Source: an uncultured bacterium (lineage in GTDB: Bacteria; Actinomycetota; Coriobacteriia; Coriobacteriales; Eggerthellaceae). From it: 28,160 nt of DNA. Both the position numbers and the translations under genes were made by a program. The notes below the pieces were generated by a model. The model saw only the letters and a list, made by a program, of their open reading frames with translations, had not been told where the DNA came from and ran no database searches. Positions 7,573-15,482 of the stretch are shown one piece after another. Position 1 is the first letter of the stretch; each line of letters starts with the position of its first letter. The stretch is from assembly GCA_937890835.1 (NCBI GenBank), contig CALADF010000026.1, forward strand, positions 1 through 28,160. The letters run 5' to 3'.

Positions 7573-8795
7573 CTTCTCTTCTTCTCCTTCTTCATGGCGA
7601 GCATGTCGTAAAACGCCTCGAGACGCGTGTCGAGGCCGGTGTCGCTGGTTTGCGAATCGTAGGTGAGGTACAGGATAGGCACGCGGAAGTCCTCGCTGAT
7701 GCTCTGCAGGACGGGCACGCAATCGATCTCAGGCGTGCAGCCTGCGGATTTCGCGTGGATGATGCCGTCGAAGCCCTCCTCGGCGTAGCGTTTGGCCGCC
7801 ACCACGGTGAGCGTGGAGGTGGGCCCCATGTCGTAAGCGACGTAGTCGCCGGTGCTTACGCGCAGATTAGGCTCGTTGTAGCGGATGTAGCGGTTGGTCA
7901 GGTTCATCATGCGGTGGACCTCGACGCCCATGCTGATCAGCTTATGATCGAGGAACAGGTTGCTGCGCTCGTCGATGGCCGTGAACATTTCGCCGACGAT
8001 GCCGATGCGAATGGGATCGGCTGGCTTGTCGATAGCGATGCAGCGCATGCGGTCCATTCCGCGGGCGAAGATCTCGTTGATGTCCTTCTCGCACGTCGCC
8101 CCGCGCATCTCGTCCATGAACGCGGCCCATGCGCGCTCGAACGCGCCGTGCTCGAGCTCGAAGCCGGCGTTGGCGAGGTAGAAGTCGCGCGCTTCGTCGA
8201 GCTTGAGCGCCATGCTCGCGGTGGAGGCGAGTTGCTTGACCGCATGCGGGATGGCGATGTCGGGGTTCACCAGGCGCAGACACTGCTTCGCCCATCCGAT
8301 GGCGCCCTCCTCGATTCCCGCGGAGAAGTTCAGCATATCGAATTCGTAGCCCATGTCGCGCAGGATGGATTCCTGCAGCTCGCCGTAATATCCGAGCCTG
8401 CATGGTCCGCCGAATTGGACGAGCACGTTGGCACCGAGCTCGAGCGCGTCGATAAAGTCGCCCAGGATGTGCTTGAACGGCGTGCACACGTAGTCATTGG
8501 AGTTCTGCACGCCCACCTCGGTCGTGCGCTTGGTGGCCTCGGGCAGCGCGAGGTACTCGGCGTTCAAGACCTGCTCGACGAAGTACTTGAACGCGGGATC
8601 GTAGTAGCAGTAGCGGAAAAACGCCACCTTGATGCGCTTGTGGCGGTCGCGCTTGATGCGCTTTCGTTTGGAGAGCAGGAGCCTCGGCGGGCGGTTCTCC
8701 TTGTTCGTGACGGCAATGCTCGAGCGAACGTGCTCGGATACGCCGCGTTCGGGCGCGTCGTTCACGGGCGCCGTCGTCCGAAAGTGCTTATCCAC
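7569..8795 (-). CDS. Acyl-CoA dehydratase/activase-associated protein (COG3581-like)
   Basis: A 408-residue protein resembling the COG3581 module of large CoA-dehydratase activases. Recognisable segments are NSNDYVCTPFKHILGD, VQFGGPCRLGYYGELQ, GIVGEMFTAIDERSN, KSAGCTPEI and YLTYDSQTSDTGLDTRLEAF. Conserved Cys residues could hold an Fe-S cluster, as in the dehydratase subunits. It starts with GTG at 8795 after GGGAGG, overlapping the upstream gene by 8 nt, and ends in a 4-nt ATGA overlap with the activase. The first ~55 residues are a basic, disordered-looking extension (RLLLSKRKRIKRDRHKRIK). Together with its neighbours it reconstructs, as separate proteins, what is one ~1,400-residue chain in many anaerobes. 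Function in this organism unknown. Confidence 0.75.
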   Translation of the reverse strand: MDKHFRTTAPVNDAPERGVSEHVRSSIAVTNKENRPPRLLLSKRKRIKRDRHKRIKVAFFRYCYYDPAFKYFVEQVLNAEYLALPEATKRTTEVGVQNSNDYVCTPFKHILGDFIDALELGANVLVQFGGPCRLGYYGELQESILRDMGYEFDMLNFSAGIEEGAIGWAKQCLRLVNPDIAIPHAVKQLASTASMALKLDEARDFYLANAGFELEHGAFERAWAAFMDEMRGATCEKDINEIFARGMDRMRCIAIDKPADPIRIGIVGEMFTAIDERSNLFLDHKLISMGVEVHRMMNLTNRYIRYNEPNLRVSTGDYVAYDMGPTSTLTVVAAKRYAEEGFDGIIHAKSAGCTPEIDCVPVLQSISEDFRVPILYLTYDSQTSDTGLDTRLEAFYDMLAMKKEKKRR

Positions 8796-9804
8796 GGATG
8801 TAGCCTCCCTTCTGCTGGAATCGCAAGATATCGACGAAGCTCTCGATACGGGTCTGCACGCCCGCGGTTCCGCTTTGCGCGTCGATCATGAGGTTCAAAA
8901 TGGGCACGCCCTCGATGCAGCGCATGACGGCGTCGTCAGTCATGGAGTCGGGTCCGCAGGGGAAGGCGCTGACCAGCACGATGCCGTCGATGCGGTCCCT
9001 GAGCATCAGGATGGACCCGATGAGCTCGCGGTTGATGGTCCAAGGGAGGGTCTCGGAGAAGTCGAAGCTGGCTTTGTAGGCCTTGGCGTGGTCGGTTTCG
9101 TCGGCGAAGAGGACCGTTGCGCCCATCTCCTCGATGCACTGCACGATGGATCCCGAGAGGAATCTATCGTGGGCGATGTAGGGATGCGCGGCCAGGAGAA
9201 TGGCGAGCGGTCGTTCCTCGCGCCCGGTTTTGTCGCGCTCTACGACGCGACGGAACTCGTCGAGCAGGTGCAGGGTCTCCTCCTGGGTGTTCGCGCAGCG
9301 CGCGTCCCTGTCTGCCTGAGCCTGCACTGCATGGTTCCAGGCGGCGCTGGCGTCGCGGGGCGCGACCCCCATGCGAAACGCCATGTCCATGAACGCCATG
9401 CGCGTCTTCTTCTTATCACGGACGTTCTCGATCAGCAGGGGCAGCACGCGGGCGTCCTCGTCGCGAAACGTGTTGCGCACCAGGTCGGTGGCCGATTGGA
9501 ACTTGGTGCAGAACCCGGCGCGGTGGTCCCCGCTGGCATAGCAGGGAACGAAGATCGCATCGCAGTGACCGATCAGGCTGGCCACATGTCCGAGGTAGAT
9601 CTTCGAGGCCAGGCAGCACTCGTCGACCGAGGCGGCGTCGCCGGCTTCCTCGATGGCCTTGTCGGTTTCCTCGCTGACGACGACGATGCGCCCGAGGTCC
9701 TCGAAAAACGTTTTCCAGAGGGTTCCGTAGCGGTAAAACAGAAGGCCACGCGGGATGCCGACGGTTTTGATGTCCGCGTAATCGCGGGGAATGAGCTTTG
9801 TCAC
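8788..9804 (-). CDS. DUF2229/COG3580-like activase-associated protein
   Basis: A 338-residue protein related to the DUF2229/COG3580 module of CoA-dehydratase activases. It begins with the typical VGIPRGLLFYRYGTLWKTFF block. It then has VDECCLASKIYLGHV (paired Cys), IFVPCYAS, LAAHPYIAHD, SAFPCGPDSM and the family-ending IDAQSGTAGVQTRIESF, which parallels the downstream protein's YDSQTSDTG motif, so the two are distant paralogues. I chose the GTG at 9804, preceded by AAAGGAAG, so that the protein starts MTKLIPRDYAD; the extension to 9885 has no supporting site. First gene of the coupled operon. A minus-strand TTAGAT-like -10 lies close upstream (about 9828-9834) but no good -35. Confidence 0.75.
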   Translation of the reverse strand: MTKLIPRDYADIKTVGIPRGLLFYRYGTLWKTFFEDLGRIVVVSEETDKAIEEAGDAASVDECCLASKIYLGHVASLIGHCDAIFVPCYASGDHRAGFCTKFQSATDLVRNTFRDEDARVLPLLIENVRDKKKTRMAFMDMAFRMGVAPRDASAAWNHAVQAQADRDARCANTQEETLHLLDEFRRVVERDKTGREERPLAILLAAHPYIAHDRFLSGSIVQCIEEMGATVLFADETDHAKAYKASFDFSETLPWTINRELIGSILMLRDRIDGIVLVSAFPCGPDSMTDDAVMRCIEGVPILNLMIDAQSGTAGVQTRIESFVDILRFQQKGGYIRG

Positions 9805-10143
9805 GAAAAGGCTTCCTTTCGTTAGGCAATCTAATAACCTTAGCACGCGGCTCGGGCGAGCGGGCGCGGGCGGGTGGGTATCCACGGAGTCTCAACGTGG
9901 GCGCGCGTTGTCGTCGACGGGGCGACTGCGGTAGGTTCCGCGACGGGGCGGCCGCGGCAGCACCCGCCGCACGTCGCTTGCTCGGTGGATGACGGCCGCG
10001 GGCGCTCCCCCGTCTGATGCGCGCCCGAGCGCGCCTCCTCGTCAAACGTCGTGGTAGCATGAACGGGTTCGAAAACGCATCGTGCGTCGTGCGCGGCGGA
10101 AGGGCTGCTTTCGCCCGGCGCGGCGAAGCCAAGGGGGTCTAAC
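9805..10143. other. Divergent intergenic region
   Basis: A 339-nt gap between the leftward activase operon and the rightward glycosyltransferase. It is very GC-rich apart from an AT-rich patch at 9826-9840 next to the GTG of the operon. I see weak -10-like sequences only (TTAGAT on minus; TAGCAT at about 10056 on plus) and no repeat, RNA or ORF that I would defend. Confidence 0.5.
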
Positions 10144-11007
10144 GTGAGAGAGCGAAAAAACGCGCTGCTTCTTTTCAGCAAGGTGCCCGAGCCCGGTTTG
10201 GTGAAGACGCGCCTGACCACGCTCAAAGACGGCATCTTCGCGCCCGAGGTGGCGTCGGGGCTGTACCACTGCATGCTGTTCGACGTGGTGGAGATCATCT
10301 GCGCGGCCATGAGCAAGCTTGAGGCGCGTTCTCCCGAGGTGGATCCGGCAACGGGCGAGGAGGTGCGCGACGTTTACGATCTGGTCATCTCCACGACGCC
10401 CGCGAAAAACGTCGAGGTGATGCGCAAGCTGTTCGACGACGCGGGCACGTGGCCGCGCGAGCTGGTGATGATAGCCGATGCGGGCGCGAGCTTCGACGAG
10501 CATTACAACCATGCGTTCGATCAGGTGTGGGAGCGGGGCGCGGACTGCATCTTGTCGATGGGCGCGGATATGCCCGCGCTCACGGTGAACGACGTCGTCG
10601 CCGGGTTCGAGGCGCTGCACAAGCTCGACGGCGAGGACCAGGGCGGCATCGTGCTCGCGCCCGACCAGGAGATGGGCGTGTCGGTGATCGGCTGGACGCG
10701 CGCGACCGACTTCGATCATTCGGGCGTGTTCTACAACCAGGAGGGCCTGACCGTGCTGCCCGCCTACATTCGCAAAGCGCGATCGCTGGGACTGCCCGCT
10801 ATCTATCTGCCGTCCATCCCCGATGTGGACACCATGGCCGACCTGCGACATACGGTGACCTTGGTTGAGGCGCTGAATTACTGCGCGGGGTTCGACGGCA
10901 ACACGCCGCCGTGGCGCACGGCCGACGCGCTCGATCAGATGGGGTGGAGCGAGGTGCGCGTCATGCCCAACGGCCTGTTCGACCCGCGCGGGCATATCGA
11001 CGAATAG
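10144..11007 (+). CDS. TIGR04282-type glycosyltransferase (DUF2064)
   Basis: A 287-residue GT-A-like protein of the DUF2064/TIGR04282 family. Key segments: LLLFSKVPEPGLVKTRLTT at the N-terminus (the KxPxPGxVKTRL signature), QVWERGADCILSMGADMPAL (the GxDxP-type nucleotide/metal segment), LAPDQEMGVSVIGW and LPSIPDVDTMADL near the end. The donor and acceptor are unknown. The start is GTG at 10144 with AAGGGGGTC just upstream. The stop codon lies inside a 17-bp hairpin. The gene converges on the methyltransferase gene. Confidence 0.8.
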   Translation: MRERKNALLLFSKVPEPGLVKTRLTTLKDGIFAPEVASGLYHCMLFDVVEIICAAMSKLEARSPEVDPATGEEVRDVYDLVISTTPAKNVEVMRKLFDDAGTWPRELVMIADAGASFDEHYNHAFDQVWERGADCILSMGADMPALTVNDVVAGFEALHKLDGEDQGGIVLAPDQEMGVSVIGWTRATDFDHSGVFYNQEGLTVLPAYIRKARSLGLPAIYLPSIPDVDTMADLRHTVTLVEALNYCAGFDGNTPPWRTADALDQMGWSEVRVMPNGLFDPRGHIDE

Positions 11008-11029
11008 AGGGGTCGTCGATATGCCCGCG
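10987..11029 (+). terminator. 17-bp perfect hairpin across the stop codon
   Basis: Positions 10987-11003 pair perfectly with 11013-11029 around the loop ATAGAGGGG, which holds the end of the TAG stop. There is no T tract, so it may protect the 3' end or act as a weak bidirectional terminator between convergent genes rather than a classical terminator. Confidence 0.5.
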
Positions 11030-11155
11030 TCGGCTCCCTTCATGCGAGACGGGGCCCCGAAGGCGAATCGCCCCGCTTTCGGGCCGTTTTCGGCGGGCTG
11101 CTTTCATGATGCGCCGATGTGGTCTCGCATGCTGCCCGTCGGCGCGGGCTTTCGG

Positions 11156-12067
11156 CTACGTGCGTTTCGTGAGCTTGCGGAACTGCCAAAACGCCACGGC
11201 GCTCGCCGCCGCCACGTTGAGGGAGTCCACGCCGTGCGCCATGGGGATGCGCACCGCGCAGTCGCATGCCTCGATGGTCGCGGGGTCGAGCCCGTCGCCT
11301 TCCGTGCCGAACACGAGCGCGACTTTCTCCGCCGCGTTGAGCGTGGGGTCGTCAAGCGGCACCGATTCATCCGACAGCGCCATGGCCGCGGTGGTGAACC
11401 CGAGCTCTCGCAACAGCGGGATTCCCGTTTCCGCCCAGGTGATGGCGGGGTGTCCGGGTGTTCCCTTCGTACGGGCGCGGCCTTCTCGGGCGTGCGCGTC
11501 CGTTCCGTCCGCGTCGTCGCCGATGCGCGTCCACGGGACTTGGAACACCGTGCCCATCGATACGCGCACGGCGCGGCGGTACAGCGGGTCGTAGCAGGTC
11601 GGGGTCACCAGGATGGCGTCCACTCCAAGCGCTGCGGCGGAGCGGAAGATCGCCCCGACGTTGGTGTGGTTCGTGATGTTCTCGAGCACGGCGATAAGGC
11701 GCGCGTCGCGCACGACCTCGGCGACCGAGGGCAGGGCGGGGCGGCGAAACGCCCCGAGCGCACCGCGGGTCAGCTCGAACCCGGTGAGGCGCGCGAGCTC
11801 GTCGTGCGGGGCGATGAGCACGGCAAGATCGGGATGCGCCCGCTCCATCCGCTCGATGAGCGGTGTCATGGATTCGACCCATTTCTCTTCCATGAGCAGC
11901 GACATCGGCGTCATGCCGCCCTCGAACGCGCGCTCGATCACCTTGCCCGATTCGGCGATGAACAAAGCGCGCTCGGGCTCGAGCTTGCTGCGCAGCTGCG
12001 CCTCGGTGAGGCGCGCGTAGGGGTCGAGTCGCTCGTCGTCGAGGGAGTCGACGTGGATGAGGGGCAT
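11156..12067 (-). CDS. TrmH/SpoU-family RNA 2'-O-methyltransferase
   Basis: A 303-residue SPOUT-class methyltransferase that would use S-adenosylmethionine to methylate a ribose 2'-OH in rRNA or tRNA. The three SpoU motifs are visible: NHTNVGAIFRSAAALGVDAI (motif 1 with the catalytic N...R pattern), KVALVFGTEGDGL (motif 2) and IPMAHGVDSLNVAAASAVAF (motif 3, knotted C-terminus). The N-terminal ~110 residues form the substrate-binding part. Start: ATG 12067 with GCAGGAACC upstream; the extension to 12211 would run through the upstream terminator and is Arg-rich junk. Which RNA site is modified cannot be told from sequence. Confidence 0.9.
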   Translation of the reverse strand: MPLIHVDSLDDERLDPYARLTEAQLRSKLEPERALFIAESGKVIERAFEGGMTPMSLLMEEKWVESMTPLIERMERAHPDLAVLIAPHDELARLTGFELTRGALGAFRRPALPSVAEVVRDARLIAVLENITNHTNVGAIFRSAAALGVDAILVTPTCYDPLYRRAVRVSMGTVFQVPWTRIGDDADGTDAHAREGRARTKGTPGHPAITWAETGIPLLRELGFTTAAMALSDESVPLDDPTLNAAEKVALVFGTEGDGLDPATIEACDCAVRIPMAHGVDSLNVAAASAVAFWQFRKLTKRT

Positions 12068-12197
12068 GATGGTTCCTGCTTTCGGTTTCGTGACGGGGCT
12101 TTGCCGTGTGCGGCGCGGGCGCGGCGCCCGTTCCGCCCGGCTCGGCTGCGCCTGCTTCGTCTGGCTCCGCTGCGCTCGCTCCGTCTTTCGTGAAAAT

Positions 12198-12224
12198 AAA
12201 AAAGCGCGCACCGTCGGCGCGCGC
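12198..12224 (-). terminator. Rho-independent terminator of mIHF gene
   Basis: On the minus strand, GC-rich arms (12219-12224 with 12204-12209, plus an inner GG/CC pair around a mismatch) are followed by TTTTTTATTTTC. It lies about 20 nt after the mIHF stop codon. Confidence 0.75.
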
Positions 12225-12244
12225 TTCTGCGAATCCCCGATGGG

Positions 12245-12553
12245 CTAGGCGATCGCCTCGAGCAGGCTCTTCATCTGGTTGGAGCCCAGGCCCTGCAGGC
12301 GACGGTCGGCGGGGATGCCCAGCTCCTCCATGAGCTTCTCGGTCTTCACCTTGCCGAAGCCGGGAAGCGCGCTCACGAAGGCCTTCACCTTCATGCGGCC
12401 GACAACCGGATCGTCGATCTTCTCGAGAACCTCTTCGGGGGTCATGATGCCCATCGACATCTTCTTGGTGATGTCGGAGCGCTGCGCGCGGACGATGCGG
12501 GCCTTCTCCAGCGCGGCGGCGCGCTGCTCGGGCGTCATGGTAGGTGCGGCCAT
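12245..12553 (-). CDS. mihF: Integration host factor, actinobacterial type (mIHF)
   Basis: A 102-residue basic DNA-binding protein of the mIHF family, a nucleoid-associated protein of Actinobacteria unrelated in fold to HU/IHF. The sequence shows the helical N-terminal part MTPEQRAAALEKARIVRAQR, then KIDDPVVGRMKVKAFVSALP and the helix-two-turns-helix DNA-binding end GFGKVKTEKLMEELGI ... RRLQGLGSNQ. Length matches the family. Start at ATG 12553 (GAGAGTGAG upstream); the longer frame to 12697 is not supported. It is monocistronic, with its own terminator. This is one of the strongest taxonomic markers in the window. Confidence 0.93.
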   Translation of the reverse strand: MAAPTMTPEQRAAALEKARIVRAQRSDITKKMSMGIMTPEEVLEKIDDPVVGRMKVKAFVSALPGFGKVKTEKLMEELGIPADRRLQGLGSNQMKSLLEAIA

Positions 12554-13142
12554 GTGAATCTCACTCTCTAGATAGGGGATGAGCCTGCGCTCTTCCCGTT
12601 GCGATACGTTGGGACGCGCGGTTAGACGAAACTGCAGGTCATGTGCGTCCGTGAAACAAACAGCAACGATACTACTCGAACGGGGCGGCGAATGCACGTT
12701 TTTTCTTCCGACAGCGTGGGCGCGTCCGTTAAATTCGGGTCATCTGCACGAAGCCTGCGCAAAAAACCCGGAGGCTCGCGTTTTCGCGCCTTTCGGCGTT
12801 TTGCTGCGACGCCCGACGCGACGCCCGCCGCCCGACGCCCGACGTGCCGCCTCTTTCCCCGATCGCGCTTCGGGCGCTTCGCCGCCCGTCCGCCGGAAGC
12901 GAGCCGTCTGCGGTTGCCCGGTTGTCGATCGGGCGTGGAGAGCCCGTTGCCTGCGGGGAGCGGGGTTGCGCCGAGGCGTCGGTAGCGCGTTGTATAATCG
13001 GGGGGAGCAAAGGAAGCCCGCCCGCGCATGCGAGGCGGAGCTTGAGTGGTGGAGGGTCCGCGGGGCCCTTCGGAAAAGGCCGCCCGTGCGCGTGAGGAGG
13101 GACTTGCCGCCGCCGATGCGGCGCGCGACTGGGGCGGGAAGA
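12554..13142. other. 589-nt divergent intergenic region
   Basis: This lies between mIHF (leftward) and mazG (rightward). A good -10 TATAAT at 12993-12998 (plus strand) could drive mazG with a leader of about 140 nt, but there is no matching -35. The stretch 12760-12960 is GC-rich, with repeated GACGCCCGACG-like words. ORFs covering it are Arg/Pro/Ser-rich and lack coding character. Confidence 0.5.
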
Positions 13143-14075
13143 ATGAAAGGCGTTCACATGACGGAAAAGCACGTGGCCGAGGTGGAGGCGGTGCGTCACC
13201 CCGGTTTCGAGGATTTTGTTGCGACCATCGAGGCCCTGCGCGCGCCCGACGGTTGCCCGTGGGATCGAGAGCAAACGCATCTCTCGATCGCCCAGAACAT
13301 GATCGAGGAGGCTTACGAGGCGGTTGACGCCATCGAATCCGACGACGTCGCGCATTTGAGGGAGGAGCTCGGCGACGTTCTTCTGCAAGTGGTGCTGCAA
13401 AGCCAGATCGCATCAGATGCCGGCGAGTTCGACATCGACGACGTATGCCGGGACATCAACGAGAAGATGATCAGGCGCCACCCGCATGTGTTCGGCTCGG
13501 TGCCCGCGGAAAACGCCAACGAGGTGCTGGGGCTTTGGGAGCAGGTGAAGCTTGCCGAGAAGGCGGCTGCGGACGAGGGAGCTGAATCGCGCGACGTCGC
13601 ACCTGCCGGCTTGCTCGAAGGCGTGCCCGTAAGCTTTCCCGCGCTCATGCAGGCGCAGAAGATCTCGCGCAAGGCGGCGGCCGTCGGCTTCGAGTGGAGC
13701 GACGTCGACGCGGTGTGGGAGAAGGTCGACGAGGAGATCGCCGAGCTGAAGGGGGCTTATGCGCTGGCGTTGAAGTCGGCGGACGGGCGCGTGCTGAAAG
13801 ACGCCGACGCCGCGGGCGACGCCGATGCCGCCGCGCTTGCCGAGGCCGTGGAGCTCGAGTTCGGCGACGTGCTGTTCTCTTTGGTGAACGTGGCGCGTCG
13901 CATGGGCGTCGACTCCGAGCGCGCGCTGCGTGCAACGTGCGCGAAGTTTCGTCGCCGCTGGGCGTTCATGGAGGGCGCCGCCTGGAGCGCCGGCGAGCGC
14001 ATCGAGGATGCGTCCGTCGACCGGCTCGAAGAGTTGTGGCAGGCTGCGAAGGCGCAGGAGGTGTCCCGTGGCTAG
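13143..14075 (+). CDS. mazG: Nucleoside triphosphate pyrophosphohydrolase MazG
   Basis: A 310-residue two-domain all-alpha NTP pyrophosphohydrolase that hydrolyses (d)NTPs to (d)NMP and PPi. Domain 1 has the start GCPWDREQTHLSIAQNMIEEAYE and LREELGDVLLQVVLQ, giving the EExxE...ExxD metal-binding pattern. Domain 2 repeats it as EKVDEEIAELKGAY ... VELEFGDVLFSLVNVARR. A typical linker (NANEVLGLWEQVKLAEK) lies between. ATG 13143 follows GGGAAG; ATG 13158 is an alternative. It overlaps the following (p)ppGpp synthetase gene by 8 nt, so the two are translationally coupled. In E. coli MazG is likewise linked to stringent-response metabolism, so the pairing makes sense. Confidence 0.93.
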   Translation: MKGVHMTEKHVAEVEAVRHPGFEDFVATIEALRAPDGCPWDREQTHLSIAQNMIEEAYEAVDAIESDDVAHLREELGDVLLQVVLQSQIASDAGEFDIDDVCRDINEKMIRRHPHVFGSVPAENANEVLGLWEQVKLAEKAAADEGAESRDVAPAGLLEGVPVSFPALMQAQKISRKAAAVGFEWSDVDAVWEKVDEEIAELKGAYALALKSADGRVLKDADAAGDADAAALAEAVELEFGDVLFSLVNVARRMGVDSERALRATCAKFRRRWAFMEGAAWSAGERIEDASVDRLEELWQAAKAQEVSRG

Positions 14076-14955
14076 CGCAGGACCCCTCGACGAGATACGA
14101 ACGAACTCGGCGAGCGCGTATCGCAAAGGGCAAGACGACGTCGCTCAGCAGCGTTCGCGCAAGCTGACCCAAAGCAGGTTACTCACGGAAAACGACATCG
14201 ACGCGCTCGCCGTGCTCGAGTACGCCGCGCAGGACATTCTTCAGAAGTACCACGCCGCGATGCGCCAGATGGAGGTGCGCTTGGAGACCCTCGACCAGGA
14301 TCTCAAGCTGCGTCAGCGGCGCAACCCCATTCACCACATCGAGTCGCGCATGAAGTCCATCCCTTCGATTTTCGAGAAGCTCGAGCGCTACGGGAAGTCG
14401 GTCACGCTCGAGTCGATGGAAGCCAACATCATGGACATCGCCGGCCTCCGCGTCATCGTGTCTTACGTGCAGGATTCCTACGACATCCTCGACTACCTCG
14501 AGCATCAAGACGACCTGACCGTCGTCGCGGTCAAGGACTACATCGCCAACCCCAAGCCCAACGGGTATCGCAGCCTTCACCTCATCGTGAAGATCCCGGT
14601 GTACTTTCTCGATTCGAAAGAGGAGATCCCGGTCGAGATCCAGATCCGCACCATCGCGATGGACTTCTGGGCGAGTCTCGAGCACGATTTGAAGTACAAG
14701 GCCGTGCGCTGTATCGTCGGCGTGGACTCGGATGCGGAGCTGAAGGAGTGCTCGCGCATCATCGAGGACGTTGAGAACCGCATGCAGGTGCTTGCCGCCG
14801 CGCTTGATTCCGGGACCAAGGAGAAGCCTCGGGCGGGTGCGGTGAGCCGTGCGAAGATGCTCGACTTGAAGGAGGAGCTCGAGTGGCCCGAGGGGCAGAC
14901 GCCCGACGGGCCGAGCATCGCGCCGCTCATGGGGCAGCCGGGCTACTTCTCGTAG
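14068..14955 (+). CDS. GTP pyrophosphokinase, small alarmone synthetase-like
   Basis: A 295-residue (p)ppGpp synthetase with only the RelA/SpoT synthetase domain (no HD hydrolase, TGS or ACT domains). Motifs: IESRMKSIPSIFEKL (G-loop-like R..K...S, near 91-105), DIAGLRVIV (Mg-binding Asp, 123-131), NGYRSLHLIV (165-174) and VEIQIRTIAMDFWASLEH (catalytic Glu and ribose/GTP contacts, 189-206). Slightly long for the RelQ/RelP class because of N- and C-terminal tails. The start is GTG at 14068 with an excellent AGGAGG (14057-14062) inside the end of mazG. The C-terminal ~60 residues are charged and Pro/Gly-rich. Confidence 0.9.
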   Translation: MASAGPLDEIRTNSASAYRKGQDDVAQQRSRKLTQSRLLTENDIDALAVLEYAAQDILQKYHAAMRQMEVRLETLDQDLKLRQRRNPIHHIESRMKSIPSIFEKLERYGKSVTLESMEANIMDIAGLRVIVSYVQDSYDILDYLEHQDDLTVVAVKDYIANPKPNGYRSLHLIVKIPVYFLDSKEEIPVEIQIRTIAMDFWASLEHDLKYKAVRCIVGVDSDAELKECSRIIEDVENRMQVLAAALDSGTKEKPRAGAVSRAKMLDLKEELEWPEGQTPDGPSIAPLMGQPGYFS

Positions 14956-15416
14956 CGGGCTCATCCGCGCGCGAGTTTTCGTCCCGATGGCAGGATCTCC
15001 CCATCTGACGCATGGCCCGCATTTCATCCGCGTGCGGGCTTTCATCCCGATGGCGCGGTCGGGTGGCGGCGTGCGGCTTTGCGGCAAGTGGCGCTGCGAG
15101 GCGGTCCGACGGCGCGGAATCCGGCGGGTTGGACGATGCGAATGCTCGGTGGTGCGCGTTTCCAGCGTGCTCGATTCCCGAAAATGCACGATTTGTATCA
15201 CTTCCAGGTGTTTTTCGTCGTGCTGTGGACCCGTCGTGTCGTTGACGGAGAGATGGTTATCGTGAAATCGCAGGTTGGAGGGGTGTTGTCTCGCATCGTG
15301 GATGACGTGCTGCTGTTGGTTGATACATTTCGTCCAAAAATGGGAATTCGCGCGCGAGTTTTTCGACGCACCGAACGCGTTCGCCCCTCTCTCCTGCGCC
15401 GTATCCCGCTTTCCCC
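14956..15416. repeat. Non-coding region with degenerate repeats
   Basis: A 31-bp unit at 14961-14991 recurs at 15024-15054 with four mismatches; its core CGCGCGCGAGTTTT also appears near 15349-15362. From about 15170 to 15340 the composition becomes less GC-rich. ORFs here (e.g. the frame starting MHDLYHFQVFFVVL) have no ribosome site and no recognisable domain, and they end inside the promoter of the next gene. I see no gene I can support. Confidence 0.5.
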
Positions 15417-15447
15417 TTGACCTGGAGTTCGCTTTAGGTCTTAAGAT
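15417..15447 (+). promoter_or_regulatory. MerR-type promoter/operator with 19-bp spacer
   Basis: TTGACC (15417-15422, -35) and TAAGAT (15442-15447, -10) lie 19 bp apart, the overlong spacing typical of MerR-family-controlled promoters. The spacer and -35 hold a dyad: GACCTGGAG (15419-15427) facing CTTTAGGTC (15432-15440), with the loop TTCG. The outer five bases of each arm match perfectly. No MerR gene is adjacent. The strong ribosome site GAGAGGACC follows before ATG 15483. Confidence 0.6.
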
Positions 15448-15482
15448 CGGCAGGTTGAGTTAAAGAAAGAGAGAGGACCCCC

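Noticed and set aside
12579..13142. N-terminal extension of MazG back to 12579
   Set aside because: The extra 188 residues are Arg/Pro/Ser-rich, cross the presumed promoter and are absent from MazG proteins, which start close to the GCPWD motif.
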